DNA of 64,000 nucleotides from Carallia brachiata. Taxonomy: Eukaryota; Streptophyta; Magnoliopsida; Malpighiales; Rhizophoraceae. This document shows, one piece after another, positions 24,269 to 37,840 of this stretch. The position numbers and the translations under genes were made by a program. The notes under the pieces were generated by a model. That model ran no database searches and was not told the origin of the DNA. It was given only the letters and a program-made list of their open reading frames with translations. Within the stretch, counting starts at the first letter, position 1, and every line of letters starts with the position of its first letter. Location: positions 1,319,621-1,383,620 of the forward strand of contig JADCRB010000006.1 in the NCBI GenBank assembly GCA_021464245.1. The letters are read 5' to 3'.

Positions 24269-26291
24269 CATGCGGCGCAGTTTGTCGTAATGGAGGAGTG
24301 CATGCCCTAACATATGTTAAAGTATTCAAATTGTGGCTATAGCAAATTACATAGGTATAGACTGATGTGTCTATGTTTTGTCTTCTCATTTTGTGTGTTG
24401 TTTCATTTCAGATTCCTGGGGATGCGTGGAAATATGATGATGGATAACATGTTAGGGTCGGATAGTTATGTAATTGGATGTGCCATTTTGCTTAGTTGGA
24501 TGTAAATGCACATCCACTTCATCGGATTAAATTATGTATGTTTGAAATACAATTTTTTTTTCATTGTCATGAACTTGAACTTAGTGGGTGTGTTAATGTG
24601 AACTAATGATGACTTGTAGGAGGTCTGGCCTCGTCTAGCAATGGGTGGGTTGGAGTTATGGTTTTAAGTTATTTATTCAATATGTCCAACCTCATTACAA
24701 ATGTCCTTGGAATTTCTAGGGTTGTTGGAGCTCTCAAGAAAGTGCCCATGGAACAATTGGTTTTCATATCACAGTCAAACAATAATCCCAATCGTTGGTG
24801 ATGCAAATAGTGATACAATTGGTTTTCATATTATAGTTTTAATTTAAATGTAATTTCGCATTTATATGCCGTAGGTGTAGCAAAGACATGGGATTATTGG
24901 GAAGAACAAGTAATATAATAGTTATTCATATTGCTTTCAGCTAAAAAAAATCGTAATAATCTATACAAAATATGTACTAAAATTGTTTGATTTCTAATTG
25001 CTATAATAACTACGATTAAGAATATTTGATGCACAAAAACCAGAACTATGACAACAAGAATTTAAAGCATGGCAGGCAGAGGCGTTCTAGTTAAAAAACT
25101 TGAATTTGGAACACACGTGGAACAGAAAAACATAATCTACTAACAAGGGTAAGTTAGCCATTTCACATTCTAAATATATCCTTTCACTTTCTATTTATTT
25201 TCTTTCTCACATTTTTCCATCTATCCAAACGATTGATTCATTCACTTTTCTTTTTTACAAATTTCTTTTCTAATCATTTTCTTTCCAACCAAAATCCTAC
25301 TATCCAATTACAAGCTTAAATTCTTCAAAATGAGAACGGTAATTGAGTGAGAGATTTTATGGCTTCGACAAGAACAAATACAAACTAATGGGTAAACTGT
25401 AAGGGATTCGGAAAGGCCTTAAACTAACTTAGGAGTTTGGTCATTAAAAAGTTATGTTGGAGTTCAATTCATTAGAGGCTCTTCAATTGTGTTTTGGTCA
25501 TATAGAATCCTCACATCCTCTTCAATTGTGTTTTGGTCACGTAGAATCCTCACATCCTATAATTTCTTTGTACTTCATCTATTACGTCGTATAATTTTTT
25601 CTACCATAATGACTGGTTATACGGATCATATGGTTTCCTTTAACACGTTGTATAATTTTCATGTACTTTTTCTGTTACGTCATATAACTTTTTTTGTCAT
25701 GTTGTATATAATGGTTATTTAATAACTACCTAAAAAAAAACAGCCAAATAAGTTTTTTTTTTTTTTTATCTATTTGTAATAGTTAAGGATATTTAGCTCC
25801 AACACATGAATTGGAAAGGTGGAGTTGAGGCTTATCTTACATAACAGCAATAGTTGTACGGATTATTTAACTAAGATTAGGACTAATCGTAATGCTGGAT
25901 TTTCACTACTTAAGGTGGCAATTTAATGGTAATTTAATGTATTTCCTTTATGTTTGATTCAGATTCGAGTTCTAACCCTTGTAATAAAGGTAATGTTCCT
26001 CCTTAAACTGCCAATTAAATTAAGCACGCACGATGCAGGTTTCAAACTCGTTAATACTGTAGTCAGCTAGGGACAATTCCATGCGGGTCTAATAGTATTC
26101 GGGTGATATGTCTCTCTCTTATAGGAGAGATTGAATGACAATAGTAATGAGTGATTTCTGATCTTAACCTACATATGCGATAATTTACAAGTCAACAAAA
26201 AAAAAAAATTCCTAAAAAAAAGCTAGATTTTTCTCCTGTGAATTTAAATCCCTTTTAAATGGAGAGACACTTAGAGGTATTTTCTGGGACT
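24269..26291. other. Intergenic/Harbinger 3' flank, nothing coding
   Basis: AT-rich. It probably includes the untranslated 3' end of the Harbinger element. A 39-bp perfect-length direct duplication lies at 25479-25556. Poly-T and poly-A runs occur near 25752 and 26198. Confidence 0.5.
25479..25556. repeat. 39-bp tandem duplication
   Basis: Two adjacent 39-bp copies (25479-25517 and 25518-25556) begin ctcttcaattgtgttttggt and end cctcacatc. They differ only at ta/cg in the middle. Confidence 0.9.
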
Positions 26292-26294
26292 TAA

Positions 26295-26578
26295 GGGGGT
26301 GTTTGTTTAGGAAAAAAGTAATATGAGAATGAGAATTAACTACTTAATTTTCATTCTTATTGTTTGTTTTATGAAAAAATGGATTCTCATTCCTTTAAAA
26401 AAAGGAATGAGATTCCTCACTTTAAGAGAATCATGATTTCTAAGTTTACCACATCAATCATTCTCATTTCTCTCTTAACTACCTCTAACTCCTTAAATTT
26501 CTCCACTTTCCCATGTTTTTATTTTTATATTGTTATTATATTCCTTTTTTGATTTTATTTATTCATAAAATAATAATA

Positions 26579-26620
<42 letters not shown>

Positions 26621-26760
26621 TGTTTTTATATTATAATAAAAATTAAATATTTCAAAACTTAAGATAATATTATATTGTAAATACTAATATAATTTTATAG
26701 TTAAAATAATTAATTATTTTTATTAATAAATTATTTTATAATATCTACAATATTATTTTC

Positions 26761-26794
<34 letters not shown>

Positions 26795-27356
26795 TAATAA
26801 TAATAATAAATATTATTTTTATTGTTATTGTTATTATTGTCATTACCATTACTACTTGTTAATGATAATATGTCATAGTATTATAATTATAAAAAATTAA
26901 AAATTAAAAAATATTTAAATTATAAATTAACAAATGATTATTATTATAATAACAATAAAATTTTATGTTAAGATTTTTTTTTTGGATTTTCTATTTATGG
27001 TTATCATTGTGAAGTATATTATTATTATTATTATTATTATTATTAGTTTTTATTATAATTGTTAATTTTATTTTTATGGTAATTTAATATATTTTAATTT
27101 GACATTACATTATAATATTTTTGTATTTTATATTTTTTAATTTGATGTTAATAATTTTTTAATTTTAGATTATTTAAATAGTTTAAGAAAATAATTTTGA
27201 TTCTGATTCCTTACTAAATCAAACAATAATAAGGAAATTCGATTCTGATTCCGGAGTAAACCAACACATTATTAATTTTAACCATTCCTATTACAATTCT
27301 ATTTAATTCTTATTTCAATTCCAATTAAAATTCTATCCTACAAACCAAACCACCCC
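26295..27356. mobile_element. Tourist-like MITE with TAA target duplication
   Basis: The ends are inverted: gggggtgtttgtttagg at 26295 against the reverse complement of the right end, ggggtggtttggtttgtagg (27356). TAA flanks both sides (26292-26294 and 27357-27359), as expected for PIF/Harbinger-type MITEs. Subterminal words such as gagaatgagaatt and gattctgattcc are also related in inverse orientation. The inside holds three (TAA/TTA)n microsatellites (26571-26620, 26763-26810, 27019-27045) and no coding sequence. At about 1.06 kb it is long for a Tourist element, partly because of these arrays. Confidence 0.65.
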
Positions 27357-27359
27357 TAA

Positions 27360-29202
27360 ATTTATTATTTCCTTTTTCTCAGTTGTAAAATAAAAAAAAA
27401 AAAAAACACACGCATCAGTTGAAGTGGGAAGATACGTGGCAGAGATAATGCAATGTGACGTGTATACCTCAAAGACGACATCCTGATTTTTACCTACCAG
27501 CAAAATCGAGCAAGTCAAAAAGAAAAAACGGAAAACAAAGCAGATCGATAGAGGAAAGTTAAAAAAAAGAAAAAAAAAGTAGCTAGAATGGCGGAGGGCA
27601 ATGTCAACAGCCTATTTCGTCAACAATCCACACCGACATCGTGTTGCGGCTGCTGCTGCGAAATTACATGACAAGCGCCCTTGTCCGTGCCAACCAAGCA
27701 AAAGTGAAGAAAAAAACAAATGAAATGAAAGGAAATGAAATGATTTGAAGTTTGGAGGACAAAAACTGAAGCTTCCCCTCATCACTGTAAGATACATGTA
27801 CATACACATACACATTCATAGATGCACACAGCAAAGGACCAAATAAGTAGATGCACACAGCAATTACCATACAGACACATAAATGGATACATACATACAC
27901 ACTTTGATATGATACATACAGCCGTTACCATACCCATGCCATTAATTATCAAACATCCATAGATGCTGCTTGCAACCATAAATTCCCCTCAAGTCGGACG
28001 GGCTGGGCTGCTGCTTGCCAGGTTGTCACTTCTTGCTGATTAAATTATGGTTTCCCCTCAAAGATGTTTTCTTTAAAAAAAAAAAAATCACAAAATCTTG
28101 CTGAATTGGATCACACAGATTTTGGTGGGCTGGGAACTTTTGCGGGCGGTCTTGTTTTTTTAATAAAAAAAAAATTTATTAAGTATATCAGTTATTAAAA
28201 TTTTGAGTCGAAATTAGAGTAATTTTTATTTGCTAAAATATTGTTCAACAACTCTAAAAAGACTGACCCACATTTCGAACATTAAGAATCGAACGTGACT
28301 CCGTCACCAAAATCCCAATAAGCGAATCTGATCCTAACGCTGCGCATTACTACTTACATCTAAATTTATCCCCAACATAAGTTAATTAGAGGAGAGCTCA
28401 GACGTGAAGGTTCGAATTTGAGACTCACAACATAAAAATATATTGACTTACTACTGAACTATCATTTCAGATGATGTTACTTAAGTCATTTTGTATAGGT
28501 GCGATTTTTATTAAAGATAATTTTTTTGAAAAATAAGCCCTATTAAATTATTCGAATGGCAAGCTGAGTAAATTTAGACGGTAGAAATATTAAGTAATAA
28601 TATTTAAATAGAAATAAAATAATGTTTATTATTTGATGATTAAGATTGAAAAAAAGGTAAATAAATTGTTAAAAATTATTAGATAAAATATGTAATTATT
28701 TTATTATTAACTATACGATAAAACTCTTAAATTATTTAATACGAACATTCCCATTCAAAATAAGTTGCTATAAATCGATTTTGGTCTTTTGGCCATGAAA
28801 TTGTTCCCCTCTCACTTTTTAATTCCCTTTCTGCGTGGAGGGGAAGTTGTGTTCCAACACATACCATACATACATGCACACATACGTATACTGATACAAT
28901 CTTCTGCGAAATGTAACCGCCCACCTTGCAACATCTTTTTTCTCTTTGCATAATTAAATTAAATTGAATTGAATTAAATTAAATTAAATACCCCCACATT
29001 CTCTCTCTTGACCCCACGCTGATGGAGAGAGGAGAGGCGAGGAGAGGAGAGGAGGCTATTTGTATCGCGCAAACCCATTTCTCCGAGACCGAACGGACTG
29101 GACTCCTTCAGTGGAGAGCAGGGGAAAGAAAAACTGCTAAGCCTCTCTCAAAAAGGAAAAAAAAAAAAAAAAAATGCTCTTTCTGATTCAGCTTGCATAC
29201 CA
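27360..29202 (+). other. Intergenic region and upstream of the HIPP gene
   Basis: No gene seen. Positions 27780-27950 hold a loosely repeated gatgcacacagcaa/catacatac sequence. Positions 28950-28990 hold an ATTAA-type pentanucleotide run. Just before the HIPP start (29020-29055) is a purine-rich gagaggagagg stretch of the kind common in plant 5' UTRs, followed by a poly-A run at 29155-29174. No convincing TATA box was picked out. Confidence 0.5.
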
Positions 29203-30796
29203 ATGGCTAAGGTTAGTTTCCAACTCCAAAAATCACTCACGAATCCCTCAACTTTCTTTCAAACTCCCTTAAATTAAATGGGTCTTTGTTTTTCCTTGTT
29301 GCAGAAAAAAAGCAAGAACAATAACCATGGAAGCAACAACAACAGCAACAAGACCGACAACAACAACAAGATTGACGGCGGCGCCGGAGGAGGAGATGGA
29401 GATAATAATAGTAGGAAGGACGATTACGCCACCACAGTCGTCATGAAGATAGAAATGCATTGTGAGGGTTGCGCTTCCAAAATTACGAAAATCGCTCGAG
29501 CTTTTCAGGGTATAGTCCACTCCAGTCCAGACCCACCCACACCCCCCCCCCTTTTCCTAACTTAAAGCTTTCTTTTTTTTTTTCTTTTGTTCTAGCTTTC
29601 TTTTCTTGAGTATTTTATTCGCCATCCATCCATCCATCCATCCATCTCTAGATCGTGTTGTATTGTATTTTGGGTGTGTTTGTTTGTTCTGGATACCGAT
29701 TGTGGTGGTTGGTATCAGGCGTGGAGAGTGCGAAGGCGGAGACAGATTCCAACAAATTGACGGTGATGGGCAAGGTTGATCCTTTACAGATTCAACAGAG
29801 CCTCCACCAGAAGACCAAGAAGAAGGTCGACCTCATCTCTCCTCAACCCAAGAAGCAAGACCCCAACAAAAGCAACAAAAGATGACCAGAAATCCACCAC
29901 TGACAAAGCGAAACCCCCACCATCTAATAAGCCTAAAGAGGTTCTCTTTTCTTTCTTTTTTTTTTTTTTTTAAAAAAACGCCATGGATATAGACGTGGAT
30001 TTGGGTAATTAATTAATTAATTAATTAATCATATTTATTTGTTGTTTATAATATTGAAAAAAAAATTAATAATGTTGCCTCGCCGTTATGTTTTTTCAAA
30101 TTTGTCCAGGCTCCGGTGACGACGGCGGTTCTCAAGCTCGGATTCCACTGCCAGGGTTGCACTGATAAGATTCATAAAATTGTATCCAAGACTAAAGGTA
30201 ACGGACTTTTTTGTGTTTTTTTTTTCCCTGGGTTTATGAACGGAACGGAACCGAACTGTAATTTTTTGACGGCGTTGAGGCATTCTCTCCAACGTGGTGT
30301 CTCTACTTGTACAGGTGTGCATGAGATGGCGATGGACGAGCAGAAAGAGACGGTCACGGTTAAAGGCACCATGGACGTGAATGCGTTGACTGAGGTTCTG
30401 ATTGAGAGGCTCAAGAGACCTGTCTTGATTGTGCCACCCAAGAAGGAGAAAGAAGGAGGCGCCAAGGATGGAGGCAACGACGGTGGCGGCGACGGAGGAA
30501 AGAAGAGCAATGGTGGCGGAGGCGGCGGGGGCGGAGAGCCTGCTAAGATGGAAGGGAACAGAATGGACTTCATGGCTCAACCCGGATTTGGACCAGGATA
30601 CGGGTACATGGGTCAGCCGGTGTATGGAAATGGGTACCTGGGTCAGCCTGTTCTTGCAAACGGATACATGGGTCCACCTGTTTTCGGGTATGGTCCGGAA
30701 TATGGTTACGGATACGGGTACGGGGGGCCGGTTGCCGGTTATCCAGCCCACATGCAGTTCAATGATGAGAACCCTAATGCCTGCTCTATAATGTAG
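29203..30796 (+). CDS. HIPP: Heavy-metal-associated isoprenylated plant protein (HIPP), two HMA domains, one single-base indel
   Basis: HIPPs bind soft metal ions through CxxC motifs and attach to membranes by prenylation. Five exons have GT-AG borders: 29203-29211 (MAK), 29305-29509, 29719-29940, 30110-30197, 30315-30796. HMA domain 1 carries MHCEGCASKI (CEGC about residues 56-59). HMA domain 2 carries FHCQGCTDKI (about 159-162). Between them is a Lys/Asn-rich linker. After domain 2 come a poly-glycine segment and three GY(M/L)GxPV repeats, then the C-terminal CaaX box CSIM. Exon 3 has one A too many (or two too few) in the run at 29877-29880, which gives TGA at 29883. Dropping one base yields about 334 codons that run cleanly through the later exons. 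The indel is in a homopolymer and may be a sequence error. Closest plant relatives are two-domain HIPPs such as HIPP3/5/6. Confidence 0.88.
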
Positions 30797-31425
30797 TCCT
30801 TTAAGGCTTTCAGGCTTTTCCGTCACTTCCTAAGTTATAGGACTTTTCAAAGTGGGAAATCAAAAGTGTAAATAATCTGGAGATTAGGGATGGGAATATT
30901 TTTGGGTATTTCTAGATATATATATATTTATAAATTATCTTGTGGTGGTGTCAATTATCATTATAAGTTCATGGCTTGATTAGTGGTATAATTTGAATTT
31001 TGGTTGTTAACTATTATTGTGTTTGAATTGCTATGTTTTATTTGCCTGACTTGTACCTAGTAAGTAAATAAGATGTGTTGAGGTGTAAATGTGAATCTCT
31101 GAATGTTACTTTGTGCACGCTTGTGGCTGTGGGGCACAATAAGGTTGTAAAGCTGTAGAGATACATTTAAACAGGGCCGCTGCTTTTGGTGAGACTATGC
31201 CATCGCAGCTCAGAAGTTGGTTGCCAAAATTGATAGGAAGATTTTGAATCGTGTCCTTTTGGGAGAGGGAAAGGGAGTGGGGCTTAGCTTTGTGACATAT
31301 ATTCACCACCAAGTTGTGGACATGGACTACAACTTTGGAGTGACTATGAAGAGTTGATACTGGTTAATTAAATGCATTCAGATTTAGAATATGGAATATT
31401 CTTTGCCGTAAAACCTTCCAATTTT

Positions 31426-31462
<37 letters not shown>

Positions 31463-34400
31463 TCCTCAGAGCTCCTAATACTCACATTTGAAATCATCCA
31501 CACCTCACATGGAGGTTGGATGTCGATGAGAACTTTTTGACTCGTACATATAGTGGCACTGCCCCACCCAAGCCCAAAAAAATATACGTGACGACATTGG
31601 TAAAGAGTGGTTTCCTCCCTTATTGACCGAGACGCTTTTCTGGTCTTGGCTAATTTATTCGTTTGTGAGTGTAAACTAGTTTAACTAACAATCCCTCCTT
31701 GTGTTCTTTCAAGAGATCTAAAATTGAATCTCACCTTTCAAAACATCCCCCCCCCCAAAAAAAGAAAAAAGAATCTTACCCACTATTAAATAATTTAAAT
31801 TTGAAGAATTGAGAGACAGAGGTTGTGTAATTTGTTACAAACTTATATTTGTTTAAGAAAGAAAAATAAAGAGATATTTCGACATATGTATTTTTTTCTT
31901 ATTTATGAAAATGAGATGGGGAATTTAAGAATGATTTTTCTCTGTAAGAAAACAAAAGAAGAACTTAAATTACGAGCATTTTTTATGTTTAATAAAATTA
32001 AAAGGAAAATATGAGAGTTTTTTTTTTTTTCAATTTTTCCTGCTCAATAGAACAAAATGGAAGGTTTTGGAATAGCTTTTGTTTTCCTATTTTATAAAAG
32101 GTGCTTTGTATTTCCCTTAATTTGCAATTTAAGGAAAAGCTACCAAGTAAGCAAAAACAATGATGTGGTTAGAGGAGAATAAACTGAATTCTCTATCAGT
32201 ATAGAGTATAGACACACTAATAGAATTCTAGTTAACAAAAGTTTCAAGCTTCCTTTTTGAGAGTTCAATCAATAAATCACTTGGTCTTTTTGAAGTAAAG
32301 AAAAGCTTATGCACAGTAAGTCACCTGACATTGAAATCATAAATCTTTCGCGAAGCTTTCCACAAGAACGCACGATCCAGACCACTAGACCTCTCACGCT
32401 TTGACACTTTTCACATTAGAGCATTCATGCTCTCTTCACAATCTTAGCTCTTTCTTGCTAGAACTTTTTGCTCTTGATTTTCTCACTCAATCACATGAGA
32501 GTTCAAACCCCGCTTGTCTCGTTTGGCCATTTTGTGACTTTAAATAAAATGGGTATTTCCTCGTTGAGGTACCTTGTATTTTGATGCAGTGTTTATAAAT
32601 TTATTTTTCTTATCTTTTTTAATTATTAACTGATTAATTATTAATTATTATGAATAATAAAAAAAATAAAATAAAAAGTAATTTCAAGCAGCCTTACTCC
32701 TGCGTACAGTACAGAGGGGCAGTCAGTTGTTTTTGTTTTTGGAGAGGAACAGAAGGGCAGTCTTTTTGGCTTTCAAGTGTTCTTAATTTGTCCTCTTCTT
32801 TGAGCAGTAAAAACAGGCACTAATCAATTAGCAAGCAAATGTAGACAGACCAAAAAAGAAAGAATTTTCCTGGAAATTGCGTGACTACATCTGCCGTCTG
32901 TGTTGGTGCTGGCGCGTGCCCTTCTTTTACGTTTAAAGTAATATTAAATAATTTTATAATAATAATAATAAATAGTTATACAATTTAATTTAATTATATT
33001 TAATAATTTTTTTTATATTATTTTATACTTACTTTAAATATATCTAACTAAAACTATCCAATTTTTTTTTTAAGGTTTAATGGAGAAGCCACTGCCCGCA
33101 CCACTCTACTGTAATATAATTAAATACTACCGTTTCTTTTTTTTTTTTTTGTTTTTGTTTTTGTTGAACGTATATATTCGTATATATTGTTTTTCTTTGA
33201 AAAAAAAATTCATTGCTAAACTTAAGAATTTATCCTCAGCTTATACAATTCAACAAGCTTAGCAAATTATACAGTGGCTATGACGTGTCTTCGATACACC
33301 CTTTTTTTTATTGAAAAATTTTGTATCACTTTTTGATCCGCTATTAGAATTTGTTACAATCAAAATTACATTACAGAACCCAATTCGTCCATAAAGTTAC
33401 AATTTCTTCTGCATGTTGGAGGGGTCAACTAAACAATGAAATCAAAAAAGATTTAACGCAATTGCCAACAACAAAATACTCTTTTTTTTTTTTTTGGTCC
33501 TTACAACAAAATATTTTGGTGAAGACAGGATGTTGCAAAATATTCCTAAAAATTAAAAAGGCATCGTTTAGCTTGACATTTTCGCCATAAAGGGACAGGA
33601 AAGAGGTGACCCACCGTACCACTGATCGTGGGTTTAAGTAATAAGAAATTGGACAATATTTTGGAGAATTTATAGGTTTGAATGTTATTATGATTGTTTT
33701 GTCGAGTTAAATTTATTTTAAATTTTTTTAATGTTTTAAATAGTTTTACGGTGATTTTTATTGAATTTGTTATAATTTATTCTTTCAATAATTTTTTTTT
33801 TCGGTAGGTACTCTTTCAACAACTTTAAAAGTAATGACCTGTGATCTACCTCCAATTAAGAGTTTGAGTAAATCTTATTGGTAAATTTATGAAATATTAT
33901 TATTACTTATCTATTTTTATTATAAAAAAAAAATAGTAGACGCACCGTACATCGCATCGGGCATTAAATTAGAAATTAGAATACTGCAGCAGCGCGATAC
34001 GTGCATGCATAATGACTCCAACTGATCAAAGGGCTTACAATGTATTTCTTTGTTTGCATTCCGAGATGTGTAAACAAAGTTATTGACTGCGTTGTTAGAC
34101 GGCCACTGACTGGCCTGTTTAGATTTTAAGAAAAAGAAAGAAACAAAAGTGAAAAAAAGAAAATTTATTATTTATTATTTGTTATTTTTTATATAATTTT
34201 ATCTATCTAAATATTTTTTTATCATAATTTTTTTGTCACAACTTTATTTCTTATTTTCTTATCTATCATTTTTTTTATATATTTCTCATTTATCCAAACA
34301 ACTTATTTTCTCACAACATTTTTTTTTCATAACCTTTTTTCTTACAAATTTCTTACAATTCAAACACATTATTAAGGAAGGATTTGTGTTCCGATGAACT

Positions 34401-37400
34401 CAGTTAGCAACCCACCTACTGCTCTATCTCGCGTGTTAAGCTCAGATATTTCCCATCAATGCAAAGTATTAACTTTCGGTTAAAAAAAAATAAATTCAAA
34501 GGGTATACATGCACAAATCCTTTGTTTTTCTAAAAAACGAAAAAAAATTATTATAGATACGTGAATTATTAAATTAAATTTATAAATTGTGATTAGAGTA
34601 ATTTTTATTTGTTCTATCTTATTTAACTTAATTTATAGTAAAGAACTTATTATTTGAGTATTATTGATTTGATTGAATCTCTTCTAAACTAATCAAACAG
34701 TATTAATAAGTTTGAAATTAAGAATACGTGAATTACAATCAAATCAAATAAATTTAAAAATTAGAATTTCCAAACACTACCTATAAAACTTGAAGATAAA
34801 TTAATAATAATAAAATATATTAAATTATTACTAAATTACTTGAAAGGAGAATACTTGCACAAATCATTGTCTAAATCTATGTGTACGTGTATATGTAATC
34901 GTCATGCACATGCACAGCCATATGTCAATCATGATGATTCACACGGATGCCAGATGGTTTGATATTCAGTTTTGCAATTAATTTAGACAAAAGGTGGCAA
35001 AAGAGGAAAATGGAAAACAGCAGAAACACTACAAATATTATTAAAAAATCATTTTTTGGGTAAAAAGTAATTCTAATTTTATAGACGTCAAAGCTATTAA
35101 CATTGCTCTCACTAAAGCTTTTTTTTTTTTTTGATTTTTTTTTATACTTCAAACGGTATATAAAAAAGTGACCCGTATTGCTGAGTAAAAGAAACTATTG
35201 TTAAAAATAATAGAATATTCTAATCCGTGTCCAATTAAAACAAGTAGATAGAATAATCCAGTCCAGTCTCTATCTTTCTAATTTATTTGCATACGTATGA
35301 TAATCAATTGAGATTAATTAAAACAGGTTCATCTATTAAAGACAGGAATGAAAATGGCTGATCAACAGATTCCAAATCCATGTGATGAAACTTGAAAGGC
35401 GTCTTTCAAACCTTTTCGCTTTGGACGTGATGATTGCCTGAACGCAATCCCATGTGGGTGTTCGTAATGCACCTCACATGTAAAAAAAAAAAAAAAATGC
35501 AAACACAAAATAGGGAAAAAACAAGTCCCGGCATCATTTTTGTGAACTTTTCCTTATTACAGGAGTCAGTACAAATTGAGTTACTTTGATTTGAGTTATT
35601 TAGATTGATTGACTTTTAAATTATTTTAATTTTGCGTCCAGTTTGAAATTAGGATTAGGTTTGGAATGCCTTTTGGATTAACAAGTTACTAGTTAAAAAT
35701 TAATTTTTTATTTTATTATATAATAGACTATTCATAAATATTATTAGTTATCATTTACCTATTAATTTGTATTAAACACATATTTTTAGTTTTTACAATA
35801 AAAATTTTATTCTATCACATAAATTCAGTCACAGATTGATTTAGTAATTTTAAAAAAATTAATTTATTCTCTTTTAATATTTTTATTTTATTGTATATTA
35901 CAATAGATAACATAATCAAATATAAAATAATAAATCAAAAAATATGTTAATTAAATGTAATAGTTTATGATATATTAAAATAAAGTAGTTTGCATATGCA
36001 ATACGTATATACTTTTGTATGTATAAAGTAATATGTAAAAGTATAAAAACATTAAATAATAATTTTTTTTTGTTTTTATGAATGACTTTTCATAAGATTT
36101 ATGCTGAAATAATGCAAACTATATTTTTTGAAATATCAAATATGTAGTTCAAATATTATAATTTTTTATTTACTTGTTTTTTTGTTCTCTCAAGAAAAAA
36201 AATCAAGTTAGGGGCCAGGTTTGACCCGAATTTTTGGGTCAACTACTTTTTAGGTCGTGTTCGGGTCAAGTTTATTCGGGAGTGTTTGGATTGAACCACC
36301 CTCAGATCGAATCAAAATTTGGCACCCTATTTACCATACTCATTAATGAAGATATTCAATAGAGAAAAAAACCAATTGTTATTTAATTAAAAAAATACAT
36401 GTTCGATGCATTTTTTGTTTGATAAATAATGACACTTATTATAATATAAAAAAATCAAATATCATTGTTTAACTGTACATTTTAGTTTACAGGTTTGTTT
36501 TGTATTGATTATGTATAATATGTCTGAGGAAAAAATATATCTATGTAGTTGATCATTTAATTTAAGAAGCTGATAGTGTGCAAAATGTTAGAGATTAGGA
36601 GTGCATTTGATAGGTAGACAAGATAATATAGAATATGCTACTATACGATAGAATTGTATAGTATAAGACAAATAAATAGTATATCCCATGTTTAAAATTA
36701 CTTTAAATAACATAGTTGAAATATGTTTAAATATCAATAATTCTTTTTAATTATTAGACAAAAATTAAACTAAAAAAATATGTTTTTTTTTTTTAATATC
36801 TTGATGATTAGTGGAAGGCAAAGTTAAGGATACAAAAAAAATGATTGTGAACCTTTAAATGAATATTTCTACTACTTTGCAATAAAAAAGAAGTCAGATC
36901 AATCTGATTTGAAAATTGCGTCGAAACTGGAGGTTAATTGGAATCAAAACTAAAATTAGAATTAGAATCGAAACCACCAGTTAATTGGAATTGGACCGAA
37001 CCGGCCAAAGAGTAGTCCAATTAAGATTTAAGATATCTTAAAATCAGAATCAGCTCTTCAGAATTGAAATCAGAATGGAACTGAACCATAATCAGATATA
37101 ATGTAAGGTGCAAATTTATTTAATGAGCAGTGAAGGCTAAAGAGTAAAATATGCACATTGTACCTAAATTAATGTTATTGTCCCTACGTAAATGATGTGT
37201 TACCACATTCAGACTTGTATTTTGCCCTCACTAAAATTTTATTTTATCATCATATTTTTATTTTAACCAAAGTTAGAAGTGCAAAAAGGAGTAGGTTTTA
37301 TCGCCAAATAAAATGTTGCCAATCTCAATTCTTGTTAGGTTTGTTTCATGCAGTATACTAGCTAAATAAAAAAATAATTTCTCTTCTCTTCATAAAAGAA

Positions 37401-37786
37401 CTTTTTATTTTAAATGAGAAAATTTGGTGGCAAGCAAATCTTTTGTTATATATATGGATGTGAAAATATTTTTCAACATTTTTTTTGCTCACACTGAAAG
37501 TTATTACATACCCAACTCAAAATTTAAAATTGTTCGATTTACTAACTTAAATATTTCAACTAATATATATTGTAAAAGTTATTATCAATTTCTTATAATT
37601 TCTCTAAAAAATTTATTACATCCAATATCTTTGAATATAAAATATATGCATGACTTTAGGTAATAAATTACTACTAAATCTAATTTGAATTTTATATAAT
37701 CTAAAAAAATTATTCCTTTTTTCAGTTTAAAATGAATAAAAGTGTTGATATTTATAGTATTTAGAAGATGTATTCATAAATAAAAT

Positions 37787-37840
<54 letters not shown>

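Noticed and set aside
27589..27660. ATG frame beginning MAEGNVNSLFRQQ with clustered Cys
   Set aside because: It stops after about 26 codons, has no clear splice extension and no recognisable similarity.
27612..27979. Cys/Val/Tyr-rich minus-strand frames
   Set aside because: They arise from loosely repeated catacatac/gcacacagc sequence; not protein-like.
28385..28430. ggttcgaatttgag as a tRNA box B
   Set aside because: No box A at a suitable distance and no cloverleaf; common chance motif in plant DNA.
30086..30826. 246-codon minus-strand open frame
   Set aside because: It is the shadow of the HIPP gene; the sense strand has HMA motifs, splice sites and a CaaX box.
34110..34385. Possible MITE beginning ggcctgtttag
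   Set aside because: The proposed right end does not pair convincingly and no target duplication is present.
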